From Burkholderia sp. NRF60-BP8 (GTDB taxonomy: Bacteria > Pseudomonadota > Gammaproteobacteria > Burkholderiales > Burkholderiaceae): a stretch of DNA of 64,000 bases. How positions within the stretch are numbered: the stretch's first letter is position 1; each line of letters starts with the position of its first letter. A program made the translations under genes and the position numbers. The stretch is from assembly GCF_001522585.2 (NCBI RefSeq), contig NZ_CP013372.1:744001-808000 (forward strand), in the 5' to 3' direction. This document shows, piece after piece, positions 7,898 to 16,695 of the stretch. The notes beneath the pieces were generated by a model that did no database searches, was not told the origin of the DNA, and was given only the letters and a program-made list of their open reading frames with translations.

Positions 7898-8821
7898 CTA
7901 CGTGTCGGCGATACCGGCGCTGCTGCGCACGAGCGCGGCGATGCGTTCGCGCACCCACCGATGCGCGCGGTCGGTGTCGCGCGATTCGTGCCAGTACGCG
8001 AGCAGCGGGAACGGCTTGAGCCGCAGCGGCAGCGGCCGCACGGCGATCGGCAGCAGCGCGGCCATGCGTCGCGCATAGGTGTGCGGCAGCGTGACGAGCA
8101 GATGGCCGGCCGCGGCGATCTGGCAGGCGGCGAAATAGTGCTGGCAGGTGAGCCGGATGTCGCGCAAGCGCCCGTCGTTGCCGAGCAGGACGTCGAGCGA
8201 TTGCGGCGCGCCGAGCGACGACACGGCGATATGCTGCGCCGCGAAATAGTCGCCGCGTCGCAGCGGGTCGCGCGCCAGCGGATGATCGCGGCGCATCGCG
8301 ACGACGAGCGAATCGTCGAGCAGGTGTTCGGTGGCGATGCGCGCGCCGGTCGGCACGCGGCGATCAACGACGAGATCGAGGTTGCCCGACGCCAGTTCGC
8401 GTTCGATGTCGGGCACCGCGATGCGGCGGCTGACGAGCCGCAGGCCCGGCGCTTCGTCGGCGAACGCGGCGACGATGCGCGGCAATGCGATGGATTCGAG
8501 CACGTCGCGAATGCCGACCGCGATGCTCAGGTCGAGCGTCGCGGGATCGAAGGCGGACGGATCGCGCGCGGTGCCTTGCAGGCCCTTCAGGTGCCGCTGC
8601 ACGTCCGCGATGATCGACCGCGTGCGCTCGGTCGGCACGACGCGATTGCCCTGGCGCACGAACAGCGGATCGTCGAAATGCGCGCGCAGCCGGTTGAGCG
8701 CATGCGTGACGGCCGGCTGCGTCAGATGCAGCGCGCGGGCGGCCGCGCCGATGCCGCCATGCACGTAGACGGCGTCGAGCACGCGAAACAGGTTCAGGTC
8801 GAGACGGTGATCGGCGGGCAC
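7898..8821 (-). CDS. LysR-family regulator (NodD/NahR-like)
   Basis: A regulator of about 307 residues. The N-terminus RLDLNLFRVLDAVYVHGGIG and the HTH ALHLTQPAVTHALNRLRAHF are typical of the NodD/NahR/SyrM branch, followed by the effector-binding domain (PTERTRSI, then a QHYFAACQIAAAGHLL region). The GTG at 8821 was chosen because it lies just before the conserved LDLNL; the longer upstream frame is arginine-rich and looks non-coding. It sits 97 bp upstream of osmC on the same strand, so it is either its regulator or co-transcribed with it. The effector is unknown, and the exact start is uncertain by a few residues. Confidence 0.82.
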   Translation of the reverse strand: MPADHRLDLNLFRVLDAVYVHGGIGAAARALHLTQPAVTHALNRLRAHFDDPLFVRQGNRVVPTERTRSIIADVQRHLKGLQGTARDPSAFDPATLDLSIAVGIRDVLESIALPRIVAAFADEAPGLRLVSRRIAVPDIERELASGNLDLVVDRRVPTGARIATEHLLDDSLVVAMRRDHPLARDPLRRGDYFAAQHIAVSSLGAPQSLDVLLGNDGRLRDIRLTCQHYFAACQIAAAGHLLVTLPHTYARRMAALLPIAVRPLPLRLKPFPLLAYWHESRDTDRAHRWVRERIAALVRSSAGIADT

Positions 8822-9171
8822 GGAGCGCGGGCGGCGTGGTGAAGGACGGATCGATTCTAAAGGATGCGCAGGCAACGGATGCGCGGCTCGGCATACGCGC
8901 CGATCGTGCGCGTTCGATGCGTGTCGACGCCGTTCGCGCCGATACGCGAGCGGCCGCTCGACCGCTGCGCGACGCCATCGAACACGCACGTCGTCACGCA
9001 TGACGGCCGCGATGGTCGGCCGCATCGTATGCGCGATTCCGTGCCGGCTTACCGGCGGCGCACGGCAGCCTGTAGTAATCCGCCATCATGCTGTCCCCGT
9101 CGGCCATTTAGCGCCAAAGGCACTACCCGTTCGGCTAAGATGCCGTCGCTTCATATTTCGGGATAGCCGTC

Positions 9172-9200
9172 CTGTCGCACGCATTCAAACCAAATATAAG
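9172..9200 (+). promoter_or_regulatory. Candidate promoter of the AraC-type regulator gene
   Basis: CTGTCG, then 17 bp, then TATAAG in a locally AT-rich patch. The spacing is ideal and the -10 box is one base from consensus; the -35 box is weak. The predicted start near 9207 touches the inverted repeat at 9208-9234. Confidence 0.4.
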
Positions 9201-9207
9201 CCTGACA

Positions 9208-9234
9208 GTTCGACGGTATTAGAAGAAGTCGAAC
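9208..9234. promoter_or_regulatory. Inverted repeat GTTCGAC-N13-GTCGAAC at the AraC promoter
   Basis: A perfect 7-bp inverted repeat spaced two helical turns apart (centre to centre 20 bp) lies just after the predicted transcription start and 18 bp before the start codon. Position and geometry suggest an operator for autoregulation, but a 5' leader hairpin is also possible. Confidence 0.4.
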
Positions 9235-9252
9235 AAGTCGGGGGCTTGGCCA

Positions 9253-10371
9253 GTGAATGCAGCAGATCAGCGGTGGGTCGTTATCTATTTGAGTACGGGG
9301 TTTTCGTTGGCCCAGGCCGCGCGTCTCGGCGAAGCCTTCAACCTGGCGAATCGCCTGCATGGGTACGGCGCGGATTATCAGCTCAAGTACGTATCCGAAA
9401 GCGGGGGACTGTTGCAGTCGTCGTCCGGCGTGAGAATCGCGGCCGAGCCGCTCGGCGACGAACACAGCCGCCGTGCGCTCGCGTTCTTTCATCTTCATGG
9501 CGACCGGGCGGCCGTCAATTGGGACGACGCATTGCAACGGCGCCTGACCGACATTCGCCGGCATGCGCGCTGGATCGTCGACGCGATGGATCTGCCCGCG
9601 CTCGCCGCGACGCGGCGGCCGTCGTCGTCGATCGACGGGCGGCCGGGCCGGGCGGGGCGCCGGGCCGCCACGACGATCGAATCGCGGGTCGGCGAAACTG
9701 ACGTGTTTGCCGCCGCGCTCGACATGTTCCGCGCCGACCTCGGCGACAGCGCCGCGCAGGAGATCGCCAGCAACATGATGCGGCCGGTCGAGCAGCGCTA
9801 TGTGCAGTCGATGTGGGCGTTCCGCGAACTGAGCGCGAGCCCGTCGATCCGGATGTCCGCGCAGCGGCTGCGCGCGCAGAGCGTGAACCGCGTCTCGATC
9901 GCGAACGCCGCGCAGGCGGCCGCGATGAGCGAGCGCAATTTCCTGCGGCGCTTCAAGAAGGAAATCGGCGTGACGCCGACCGAGTTCGTCCAGCACGTGC
10001 GGCTCGAACGTGCGTGCCACATGCTGATCCATACGACGCTGCCGGCCGACAAGGTCGCGCGGCGCACCGGGTTCGGCAGCGGCGAGCGGCTCGCGAAGCT
10101 GTTTCGCCAACGCCTGTTGATGTCGCCGACCGAATTCCGCGTCGCCGAGCGGGAAAAAATCCTCGCGCACGGCGCCGCGTCGCCCGATTCGGACGACGGC
10201 CGCGCCGCCGCGTGTTGCGACGGCGACGGGGCGGGTTGCGACGCGTGCGCGGCCGAGCGCGGGAAAACGGGCCGGATACCCGTAGAATCGTCGTGTCGCG
10301 ATCTCGATTCCCGGTTTCCATGCCCTTTCTCCCCACTACCGCCACCGCCCCTTTCTGCCCGTCGGAAGTAA
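9253..10371 (+). CDS. GlxA-like AraC-family transcriptional regulator
   Basis: A 372-residue regulator. The first about 190 residues resemble a degenerate DJ-1/PfpI (class I amidotransferase-like) sensor domain; the C-terminal part is an AraC double HTH (ANAAQAAAMSERNFLRRFKKEIGVTPTEF, then ARRTGFGSGERLAKLFRQRL). After the HTH a tail of about 60 residues rich in Asp, Ala, Cys and Pro runs into the mntH start, overlapping it by 52 bases in a different frame. The overlap suggests coupled expression with the metal transporter, or that the tail is non-essential. The ATG follows GGGGGC. The ligand is unknown. Confidence 0.82.
   Translation: MNAADQRWVVIYLSTGFSLAQAARLGEAFNLANRLHGYGADYQLKYVSESGGLLQSSSGVRIAAEPLGDEHSRRALAFFHLHGDRAAVNWDDALQRRLTDIRRHARWIVDAMDLPALAATRRPSSSIDGRPGRAGRRAATTIESRVGETDVFAAALDMFRADLGDSAAQEIASNMMRPVEQRYVQSMWAFRELSASPSIRMSAQRLRAQSVNRVSIANAAQAAAMSERNFLRRFKKEIGVTPTEFVQHVRLERACHMLIHTTLPADKVARRTGFGSGERLAKLFRQRLLMSPTEFRVAEREKILAHGAASPDSDDGRAAACCDGDGAGCDACAAERGKTGRIPVESSCRDLDSRFPCPFSPLPPPPLSARRK
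10283..10288 (+). promoter_or_regulatory. Candidate -10 box for mntH inside the regulator gene
   Basis: TAGAAT lies 31 bp before the mntH ATG, inside the 3' end of the AraC-type gene, just after the inverted pair CGGG/CCCG. No good -35 box is visible. It would give mntH expression independent of the regulator gene. Confidence 0.3.
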
Positions 10372-11636
10372 AGGGCAGCATCACGATCGACGCCGCCGCG
10401 CCGCGCTGGCGCAAGCTCAGGCGTTTTTTCGGCCCCGGCCTGCTGGTCGCGATCGGCTACATGGATCCCGGCAACTGGGCGACCGATATCCAGGCCGGCT
10501 CGCAGTTCGGCTATGCGTTGCTGTGGGTCGTCGCGTTCTCGAGCCTCGCGGCGATCTTCCTGCAGATGCTCGCGGCGCGGCTCGGCCTCGTCGCGGGCAA
10601 GGATCTCGCGCAAGCCAGCTACGACCGCTACGGGCGCGTCGGCCGCGTCGTGCAGTGGATCACGGCCGAGGTGTCGATCATCGCGTGCGACATTGCGGAA
10701 GTGCTCGGCTGCGCGCTCGCGTTCAAGCTGCTGCTCGGCGTGCCGCTCGCGTGGGGCGTCGTGCTGACCGCGCTCGACACGGTGATCGTGCTCGGCCTGC
10801 AGGGCAAGGGATTCCGGCAGATCGAGGCGATCGTGCTCGGGTTGATCGCGACGATGGCGTTCTGCTTCGTCGCGCAGGTGGCGATCACGCCGCCCGACTG
10901 GCATGCGGTGGTCGGCGGTCTCGTGCCGGGCGATCCCGGCCACGACCGCAAGGACGCGATCGTGCTCGCGCTCGGCATCGTCGGCGCGACGATCATGCCG
11001 CACAACCTGTATCTGCATTCGTCGGTCGTGCAGACGCGGCACGTCGTCGGCGGCGCGCGCGGCGTGATCCGCGACACGCTCGCACTCGTGCGCATCGATA
11101 CCTGCGTGTCGCTGTTCGTCGCGATGCTCGTCAATGCGGCGATCCTCGTCGTCGCGGGTGCGGCATTTCATGCGACCGGCCAGCACAACGTGACCGACAT
11201 CGAGCAGGCGTACCGGCTGATCACGCCGATCGCGGGCGGCGCGGCCGCGCTGTTGTTCGGCATCGCGCTGCTCGCGTCGGGGCAGAGCTCGACGCTCACC
11301 GGCACGATCGCCGGCCAGGTCATCATGGATGGCTTCCTGCATACGAAGATCCCGTGCTACCAGCGCCGGCTGATCACGCGCGGGCTCGCGCTCGTGCCGG
11401 CGCTGATCGGCGTGCTGTGGCTCGGCGACGGCTCGGTCGGGCAACTGCTCGTATGGAGCCAGGTGCTGCTGAGCCTGCAGTTGCCGTTCGCGATGTGGCC
11501 GCTGATCCGCTCGGTCAGCGACCGCGGCACGATGGGCGAGCATGCGATCGGCCGCGGGATGCAGGTGGCCGCATGGGCGCTGTTCGCGGTGATCACCGGC
11601 ACGAACCTGCTGTTGATTACCGGTGTCGCGGGCTGA
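10320..11636 (+). CDS. mntH: NRAMP-family Mn2+/Fe2+ transporter
   Basis: Proton-coupled divalent metal importer of the inner membrane, 438 residues. The metal-site motif DPGNWATDI is at about 49-57 and MPHNLYLHSS at about 226-235; both are diagnostic of MntH/NRAMP. Eleven or so hydrophobic helices follow the family pattern. The ATG at 10320 is the only plausible start ahead of the first conserved segment; its ribosome-binding site is weak, which fits translational coupling with the overlapping upstream regulator. Downstream is a PAP2-like gene on the same strand. Confidence 0.95.
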   Translation: MPFLPTTATAPFCPSEVKGSITIDAAAPRWRKLRRFFGPGLLVAIGYMDPGNWATDIQAGSQFGYALLWVVAFSSLAAIFLQMLAARLGLVAGKDLAQASYDRYGRVGRVVQWITAEVSIIACDIAEVLGCALAFKLLLGVPLAWGVVLTALDTVIVLGLQGKGFRQIEAIVLGLIATMAFCFVAQVAITPPDWHAVVGGLVPGDPGHDRKDAIVLALGIVGATIMPHNLYLHSSVVQTRHVVGGARGVIRDTLALVRIDTCVSLFVAMLVNAAILVVAGAAFHATGQHNVTDIEQAYRLITPIAGGAAALLFGIALLASGQSSTLTGTIAGQVIMDGFLHTKIPCYQRRLITRGLALVPALIGVLWLGDGSVGQLLVWSQVLLSLQLPFAMWPLIRSVSDRGTMGEHAIGRGMQVAAWALFAVITGTNLLLITGVAG

Positions 11637-11716
11637 TACAGCCTGTCACAGGCTGACACAGGTGCGCTGCGCGCTTGCGGTAAACTGCGGCCTTTCGATC
11701 GTCCCCGAAGTTCGTC

Positions 11717-12307
11717 ATGTGGAGTGAAATCAGCAACATCGGCGATGCCGCGCTGACCTTGCCGATCGCGCTGACCTGCGCGGCATGGCTCGCGCTGACC
11801 GACTGGCGTCTCGCCGCCCGCTGGGGCGTGCTGCTGGCCGCCGGCATGGGCGTCGTCGGCGCCACGAAAATCCTCTATGCGGGATGCGGCATCGAGCTGC
11901 CGCAATTCGATTTCCGCGTGATCAGCGGTCATACGATGCTGTCGACGTCGGTGTGGACGGTCGCGCTGTCGATGCTGTGGCAGGCGTTCCGGCCGGGCAA
12001 GGCGCCCGGCATCGCGGCCGGGCTGGCCGTTGGCGCGGTCACGGCCGTCGCACGCGTGTTCGATCATTCGCACACCGTGCCGGAAGTCGTCGTCGGCTGG
12101 ATCCTCGGCGCGCTGGTCGCGCTGGTGTTCCTGCGCGGCTACGACGGCGCGCGACAGCGTGCGTTTTCGCCGCGCGTCGCGGCGGTGTGCCTGCTGCTCG
12201 TGTCGGGCATCGCGTACGGGCACCGTGCGCCGTTCCAGCGGATGATCGACACGCACTCGCCGCAGCTCTGCGCGTTCGTGCGCGCGCCGTCGGGCGACGG
12301 GTTCTGA
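11717..12307 (+). CDS. PAP2-like membrane phosphatase, divergent active site
   Basis: A 196-residue integral membrane protein with about six hydrophobic segments. The PAP2 (phosphatidic acid phosphatase type 2) motif 2 is present as ISGHTMLS, and motif 3 reads ARVFDHSHTVPE where the family has SRxxxxxHxxxD: the Ser is Ala and the terminal Asp is Glu. Motif 1 (KxxxxxxRP) lacks a clear Arg. The core SGH and the catalytic His are kept, so activity is possible but not assured. It may act on lipid phosphates such as undecaprenyl-PP. It sits 80 bp after mntH, perhaps as a separate unit. Confidence 0.75.
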   Translation: MWSEISNIGDAALTLPIALTCAAWLALTDWRLAARWGVLLAAGMGVVGATKILYAGCGIELPQFDFRVISGHTMLSTSVWTVALSMLWQAFRPGKAPGIAAGLAVGAVTAVARVFDHSHTVPEVVVGWILGALVALVFLRGYDGARQRAFSPRVAAVCLLLVSGIAYGHRAPFQRMIDTHSPQLCAFVRAPSGDGF

Positions 12308-12809
12308 CGGTCGCCGACGGCGGGCGCTCCGGCGCCGCCTGCTTGGCGCGTTCTCGCCGCCTTCTCGCCGCCGGCGTTCGTCCGGCGTTTTCCGGTGCAT
12401 GGCACGATGCCACGCCGGCTCGTCTTCCCGATTGCATTCTTCTCCGTGCGCAACGCAACGCCCGTCTCCCGTCGATCGACTGGCCGACGCAATCCATCCG
12501 AGCGGCCGCACCGGGCGGTTCGCGCACGGGCGCCGGTACGTGCAAGGCATGAACGACGCCTATGACCGGGCATAACGAAGATTCATTTCATCGATCGGCA
12601 GCATTCGCGTACGCTGGCTGTCGTTTCATCGCGGGCAAGCTGCGCGGCCGGTCCGGCGTGCGTCGCGGCCATCTCGATATACTCGCGGGAACCGTGCGTT
12701 GCGGCGCCGTGTCGGCGCACCGGCGACCGGCCCAGGTCGGCTGGACCATGCACGCAAACCCCGTCGCGGCAGCGTTGCGCGACGACGATTCACGACAGGA
12801 GCAGGTCAC
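12308..12809. other. Intergenic region before the SDR gene
   Basis: 502 bp without a believable gene. Short reading frames here are arginine-rich and lack ribosome-binding sites. A strong AGGAG-type site (GACAGGAGCAGG) ends the region in front of the SDR start. I see no repeat or hairpin of note. Confidence 0.5.
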
Positions 12810-13598
12810 ATGACAATCGTTTCTCCGCGCCTCGCCGGCAAGTGCGCATACATCACGGGCGCCGCGGGCGGCCTCGGCCGCGCGATCGCGCGCCGGATGG
12901 TCGAGCAGGGTGCGCGCGTGTTCCTGACCGACATCGCGGAAGCGGCGGTGCTCGATGCGTTCGCGCAGGAACTCAATGCGGGCCGTACGACGCCGGTCGC
13001 GTTCGCCGCAACCCAGGACGTGCGCGACGAAGCGCGCTGGCAGGCGCTGCTCGCGCAGGCGACCGACGCGATGGGCGGGCTGTCGGTGCTCGTCAACAAC
13101 GCGGGCGTCGGCTCGATCGGTTCGCCCGCGCAAATCGAGCTGGACGAATGGCGGCGCGTGATGGCGATCAACGTCGAGAGCATCGTGCTCGGCTGCAAGC
13201 ATGCGCTGTCGTACCTGGCCGAGAGCCATCCCGCGTCGATCGTCAACATCTCGTCGGTCGCGGCGTTCAAGGTCGAGCCGGACTTCACCGCGTACAACGC
13301 GTCGAAGGCGGCGGTCGCGTCGCTGACGAAGTCGGTCGCGATCGATTGCGCGCGCCGCGAGATCGACGTGCGCTGCAATTCGATTCACCCGGCGTTCATC
13401 CGCACGGGGATCGTCGAGCCGCTGTTCCAGTCGCTCGGCGAACGCGACGCGACGCGTAAGCTCGCGCGCGGCATTCCGCTGCGCCGGCTCGGCGAGCCGG
13501 ACGACGTCGCGCACGCGGCCGTGTATCTCGCATCCGACGAGAGCCGCTTCGTGACGGCCGCCGAACTCGTGATCGACGGCGGCATGTGCGCGGTCTGA
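12810..13598 (+). CDS. Short-chain dehydrogenase/reductase (SDR)
   Basis: A 262-residue classical SDR. The cofactor motif TGAAGGLG is at about 16-23, NNAG is present in LVNNAGVGS, the catalytic Ser is in VNISSVAAF, and the YNASK active-site motif has Tyr at about 162 and Lys at about 166. The C-terminus keeps the [27 protein letters not shown] segment. Such enzymes oxidise or reduce an alcohol/ketone pair with NAD(P)H; the acidic residue after beta-2 (FLTDIAE) favours NAD(H). It is followed 37 bp later by an MDR oxidoreductase with a strong ribosome-binding site, so the two form an operon that probably acts on one substrate pathway. Confidence 0.92.
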   Translation: MTIVSPRLAGKCAYITGAAGGLGRAIARRMVEQGARVFLTDIAEAAVLDAFAQELNAGRTTPVAFAATQDVRDEARWQALLAQATDAMGGLSVLVNNAGVGSIGSPAQIELDEWRRVMAINVESIVLGCKHALSYLAESHPASIVNISSVAAFKVEPDFTAYNASKAAVASLTKSVAIDCARREIDVRCNSIHPAFIRTGIVEPLFQSLGERDATRKLARGIPLRRLGEPDDVAHAAVYLASDESRFVTAAELVIDGGMCAV

Positions 13599-13635
13599 CA
13601 CGCATCCCGAACCACGACGATTGGAGGAGAACATC

Positions 13636-14652
13636 ATGTCGACAACCGTGAACCGCCAGCTGCTGCTGAAGACGCGCCCCGAAGGGCGGGTCGGCCGCGA
13701 ACACTTCTCGCTCGTCGAGACGCCGGTGCCAGCGCTTGCCGACGGCGAGGTGCTCGTGCGCGTGCTGTATCTGTCGATGGACCCGACCAACCGCGTGTGG
13801 ATGAGCGACGTGCCGCAGTACCTGCCGCCCGTCGCGATCGGCGAGGTGATGCGCGCGCTCGGTATCGGCCGCGTGGTCGCGTCGCGCCATGCGGGTTTCG
13901 CGGAAGGCGAGCTCGTGCAGGGGCTCGTCGGCTGGCAGGACTATGCGGTCGTGCCGGCCGAGCAGGCCGCGCAGCTCGTGAAGCTGCCCGCGCAGTCGGG
14001 CCTGCCGCTGCCGACGCTGCTCGGCGCGTGCGGGATGAGCGGGCTGACCGCGTACTACGGGCTGACCGACATCGCGCCGGTGCAGCCGGGCGAAACGCTC
14101 GTCGTGTCGGCGGCGGCCGGCTCGGTCGGCTCGATCGCCGGGCAGATCGGCAAGATTCACGGCGCACGGGTGGTCGGCATCGCGGGCGGCGCGAACAAGT
14201 GCCGCTACCTGACCGAGACGCTCGGCTTCGACGCGGCCGTCGACTACAAGGCCGACGATTTCCGCCAGCAATTGAAGGCGGCGACGCCGGACGGCGTGCA
14301 CGTGAACTTCGAGAACGTCGGCGGCGAGGTGATGCGCGCGGTGCTGTCGCGAATGGTGATCGGCGGGCGCGTCGCGCTGTGCGGCGTGATCTCGAACTAC
14401 AACAGCGGCCGCGCGGCCGACGACGTCGGCGTGCTGATCTCGAAGCGGCTGACGATGCGCGGCTTCCTGATCCTCGATTACCGCAAGAGCCGCGAAGCCG
14501 TGCAGACGCTCGCGGGCTGGCTGCGCGACGGCCGGCTCAAGGCCGAGGAAACCGTGGCCGACGGTCTCGAAAACGCGCCCGACGTGCTGAACCGCCTGTT
14601 CGACGGCGACCATCGCGGCAAGCTCGTGCTGCGCGTCGATCCGGACGCGTGA
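13636..14652 (+). CDS. NADP-dependent MDR oxidoreductase (CurA / leukotriene-B4-reductase-like)
   Basis: A 338-residue zinc-free medium-chain reductase of the alkenal/one oxidoreductase (LTD, CurA) branch. Recognisable features are LYLSMDPTNRVWMSD near the N-terminus, GMSGLTAYYGLTDI, the cofactor loop VSAAAGSVGSIAGQIGKI, and CGVISNYNSG. The family reduces the C=C bond of alpha,beta-unsaturated ketones or aldehydes with NADPH. ATG 13636 was chosen over an in-frame TTG 15 bases earlier because that TTG overlaps the GGAGGAG ribosome-binding site. It is the second gene of an SDR-MDR operon that ends in a strong terminator. Confidence 0.92.
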   Translation: MSTTVNRQLLLKTRPEGRVGREHFSLVETPVPALADGEVLVRVLYLSMDPTNRVWMSDVPQYLPPVAIGEVMRALGIGRVVASRHAGFAEGELVQGLVGWQDYAVVPAEQAAQLVKLPAQSGLPLPTLLGACGMSGLTAYYGLTDIAPVQPGETLVVSAAAGSVGSIAGQIGKIHGARVVGIAGGANKCRYLTETLGFDAAVDYKADDFRQQLKAATPDGVHVNFENVGGEVMRAVLSRMVIGGRVALCGVISNYNSGRAADDVGVLISKRLTMRGFLILDYRKSREAVQTLAGWLRDGRLKAEETVADGLENAPDVLNRLFDGDHRGKLVLRVDPDA

Positions 14653-14783
14653 CGGGCGTGCGACTTCGGTCGCATCGGGCCGCGGGGCCGTGTCGACTGC
14701 GCTGAGTTCGATCGATTCGGCTGCAGTTTAGGACTTGTCCCATATATTGTCCGGGCCGCTCTCCTTACAGTAATTGCCAGCAC

Positions 14784-14822
14784 ACGGGCGGCGTGACCGA
14801 TGCGTCACGCCGCCCGTTTTTT
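14784..14822 (+). terminator. Strong intrinsic terminator, 14-bp perfect stem
   Basis: ACGGGCGGCGTGAC pairs perfectly with GTCACGCCGCCCGT around a six-base loop and is followed by TTTTTT. It lies 131 bases after the MDR stop and only 26 bases before the next start codon. It ends the SDR-MDR transcript, or could attenuate the next gene. Confidence 0.9.
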
Positions 14823-14848
14823 CGGTCACGCGGCAGAGGAGAGGGAAC

Positions 14849-15361
14849 ATGCGCAACAACGCGAAGCGATCGGCATCGGCGACGGCAGTGGGCGCCGGCG
14901 TCGTGCGGACGATGGTGTTCGGGCTCGGTGTCGTGTTCGCGATGTCGATTGCCATGCCGAACGCGATGGCGGCCGGACAGCCCGCGTCGGATGGCGTCGT
15001 GCGGTTCGCCGGTTCGCTCGTCGACCTCTACGACGTGACGCTCGATGCCCCGGCGGGCGTGCAGGTCGACGCGCGGGACGCGGCCGGCGGCGCGGCAACG
15101 GCCACGCTCCGGTTCGATGCGCATGGCCGGCGCCTGGCCGGTGCGCAGGTAGCGCTGGTCGGGCCCGACGGCGCGCCGCTCGCGTCGGACGGTGGCGCGG
15201 CGGTGCGGGTGACGTGGCGCGATGCGCGCGACGAACGAAGCGTGCCGCTGGCGCCGGGCCGGGCTCATCGCGTCGGCCCGTACGGCGGCGTGATGACGGT
15301 CGCGGCGGATGAAGCAACGGGCGCCGTGGCGCCCGTCTTGATCCATATCCGTCATCCGTGA
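14849..15361 (+). CDS. Putative secreted or periplasmic protein, 170 aa
   Basis: Not recognised. The protein begins with a basic stretch and a hydrophobic core (TMVFGLGVVFAMSIAMPNAMA) that reads as a Sec signal peptide, with likely cleavage after AMA near residue 41. The mature part is about 130 residues, beta-rich, with two short repeats of the type ATLRFDAHGRRLAGAQVALVG; it resembles a small Ig-like or fimbria-like domain but has no cysteines. A strong AGGAGAGGG lies before the ATG. It stands between a terminator and a convergent permease gene. Confidence 0.65.
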   Translation: MRNNAKRSASATAVGAGVVRTMVFGLGVVFAMSIAMPNAMAAGQPASDGVVRFAGSLVDLYDVTLDAPAGVQVDARDAAGGAATATLRFDAHGRRLAGAQVALVGPDGAPLASDGGAAVRVTWRDARDERSVPLAPGRAHRVGPYGGVMTVAADEATGAVAPVLIHIRHP

Positions 15362-15370
15362 CCGGCGATT

Positions 15371-15386
15371 GCCGCACGCGTGCGGC
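15371..15386. terminator. Palindromic hairpin between convergent genes
   Basis: GCCGCACGCGTGCGGC is a perfect 16-bp palindrome in the 46-bp gap between convergent genes. It lacks a U-tract, so it may be a pause or RNA-end-stabilising hairpin. Confidence 0.35.
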
Positions 15387-15407
15387 GCGCCGGCGGCCGG
15401 ACGCGCG

Positions 15408-16469
15408 TCATTCGCCCTGTTCGGCGCGCGCGTAGATGTCCCAGCTCGCCATGAACAGCGCGGCGACGAGCGGCCCGATCACGAAGCCGTTGATGCCGAA
15501 CAACGCCATCCCGCCGAGCGTCGAGATCAGCACGACCCAGTCGGGCATCTTCGTGTCCTTGCCGACGAGGATCGGGCGCAGCAGGTTGTCGACGAGGCCG
15601 ATCACGCCGACGCAGAACACGACGAGAATTACGCACTTCCAGACCGAGCCGATCATCAGCAGGTAGAGTGCGGCCGGCACCCACACGAGGCCCGCGCCGA
15701 TCGCGGGCAGCAGCGACAGGAACGCCATCAGCGCGCCCCACAGCACGACGCCCTCGATCCCGAGGATCCAGAAGATCAGGCCGCCGAGCGCGCCCTGCAC
15801 GAGCGCGACCGCGATGTTGCCCTTCACGGTCGCGCGCACGACCGTCGTGAACTTCGCGAGCAGCAGGTTCTTGTGCTCGTCGTCGAGCGGCAGCGCGCGG
15901 CGCACGCGGCGGCCGATCTCGCCGCCGTCGCGCAGCAGGAAGAACACCATGTACAGCATCACGCCGAAGCTCACGATGAACTGGAACGTGTTCTGGCCGA
16001 TGCTGAGCGCCTGAGTCGCCGCGAACTGGCTGATCTGCGCGGCGCCGTCGGTCAGCTTCTTCTGGATGCCCGGGATGTTGGTCAGCCCGTATTTCTGCAG
16101 CAGATGCTGGACCGACGACGGCAGTGCGTGAACGATGTCCTGGAAGTACTGCGAATAGTTCGGCTGCGCGGTCTTGATTTCCTGGTACACGTACGCGATT
16201 TCCTGCACGAGCGTGCCCGCCACGAACACGAGCGGCAGGATCACGATCAGGATGATCAACGACAACGTGACGAGCGCGGCCAGGTTGCGCCGCTTGCCGA
16301 AGCGCGCGGCCAGCCAGCGCTGCACGGGCTGGAACAGGATCGCGAGAATGGTGCCCCAGAACACGGCGCCGAAGAACGGTGCGAGGATCCAGCAGAGTCC
16401 GACGGTGACCGCGAACAGCAGGAAATAGAAGAATTTTTGGTGATCTTGTCCGCTATCCATGGGTGACAT
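15408..16469 (-). CDS. AI-2E / PerM-family permease
   Basis: A 353-residue inner-membrane protein of the AI-2E transporter (PerM/TqsA) family. Two hydrophobic pairs at the N-terminus, a soluble helical stretch of about 100 residues, then four further membrane segments including the characteristic GALMAFLSLLPAIGAGLVWVP and LRPILVGKDTKMPDWVVLIS. Family members are proposed exporters of autoinducer-2 or sodium-proton antiporters; the substrate here is unknown. Two starts are possible (16469 and 16460); I use the first. It is probably a single-gene unit. Confidence 0.88.
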   Translation of the reverse strand: MSPMDSGQDHQKFFYFLLFAVTVGLCWILAPFFGAVFWGTILAILFQPVQRWLAARFGKRRNLAALVTLSLIILIVILPLVFVAGTLVQEIAYVYQEIKTAQPNYSQYFQDIVHALPSSVQHLLQKYGLTNIPGIQKKLTDGAAQISQFAATQALSIGQNTFQFIVSFGVMLYMVFFLLRDGGEIGRRVRRALPLDDEHKNLLLAKFTTVVRATVKGNIAVALVQGALGGLIFWILGIEGVVLWGALMAFLSLLPAIGAGLVWVPAALYLLMIGSVWKCVILVVFCVGVIGLVDNLLRPILVGKDTKMPDWVVLISTLGGMALFGINGFVIGPLVAALFMASWDIYARAEQGE

Positions 16470-16627
16470 TCGCGCAGATTGATGCGTGGTTTGATTGAAT
16501 TTCGTTGCCCTGTGCGCGATCGATTCGCGAACGTCACGGGTTCGCGGCGAAACGCGTTGCGGGGCGGCCCACGCGGAGTATGCCCGCAAAGGTGCCGCCA
16601 TCATAGCCGCTGCGTGGGAGACATGCG

Positions 16628-16653
16628 AAAACGCCGCGGCCGGGGCCGCGGCG
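16628..16653 (-). terminator. Intrinsic terminator of the YSC84-type lipoprotein gene
   Basis: CGCCGCGG pairs with CCGCGGCG (extendable to 10 bp) and on the minus strand is followed by TTTTCG. It begins 42 bases past the lipoprotein stop codon. Confidence 0.7.
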
Positions 16654-16695
16654 CTGCCGGGAAGCGAACGCGGTGCGAGGCCGCGTGCCGCGTCG

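Larger units (their letters stand above)
8822..9252. other. Intergenic region, LysR / AraC regulators
   Basis: 431 bp between divergent regulator genes without a convincing gene. The right 90 bases carry a sigma-70-like promoter and an inverted repeat for the AraC-type gene (listed separately). The rest is GC-rich with no recognised structure. Confidence 0.5.
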
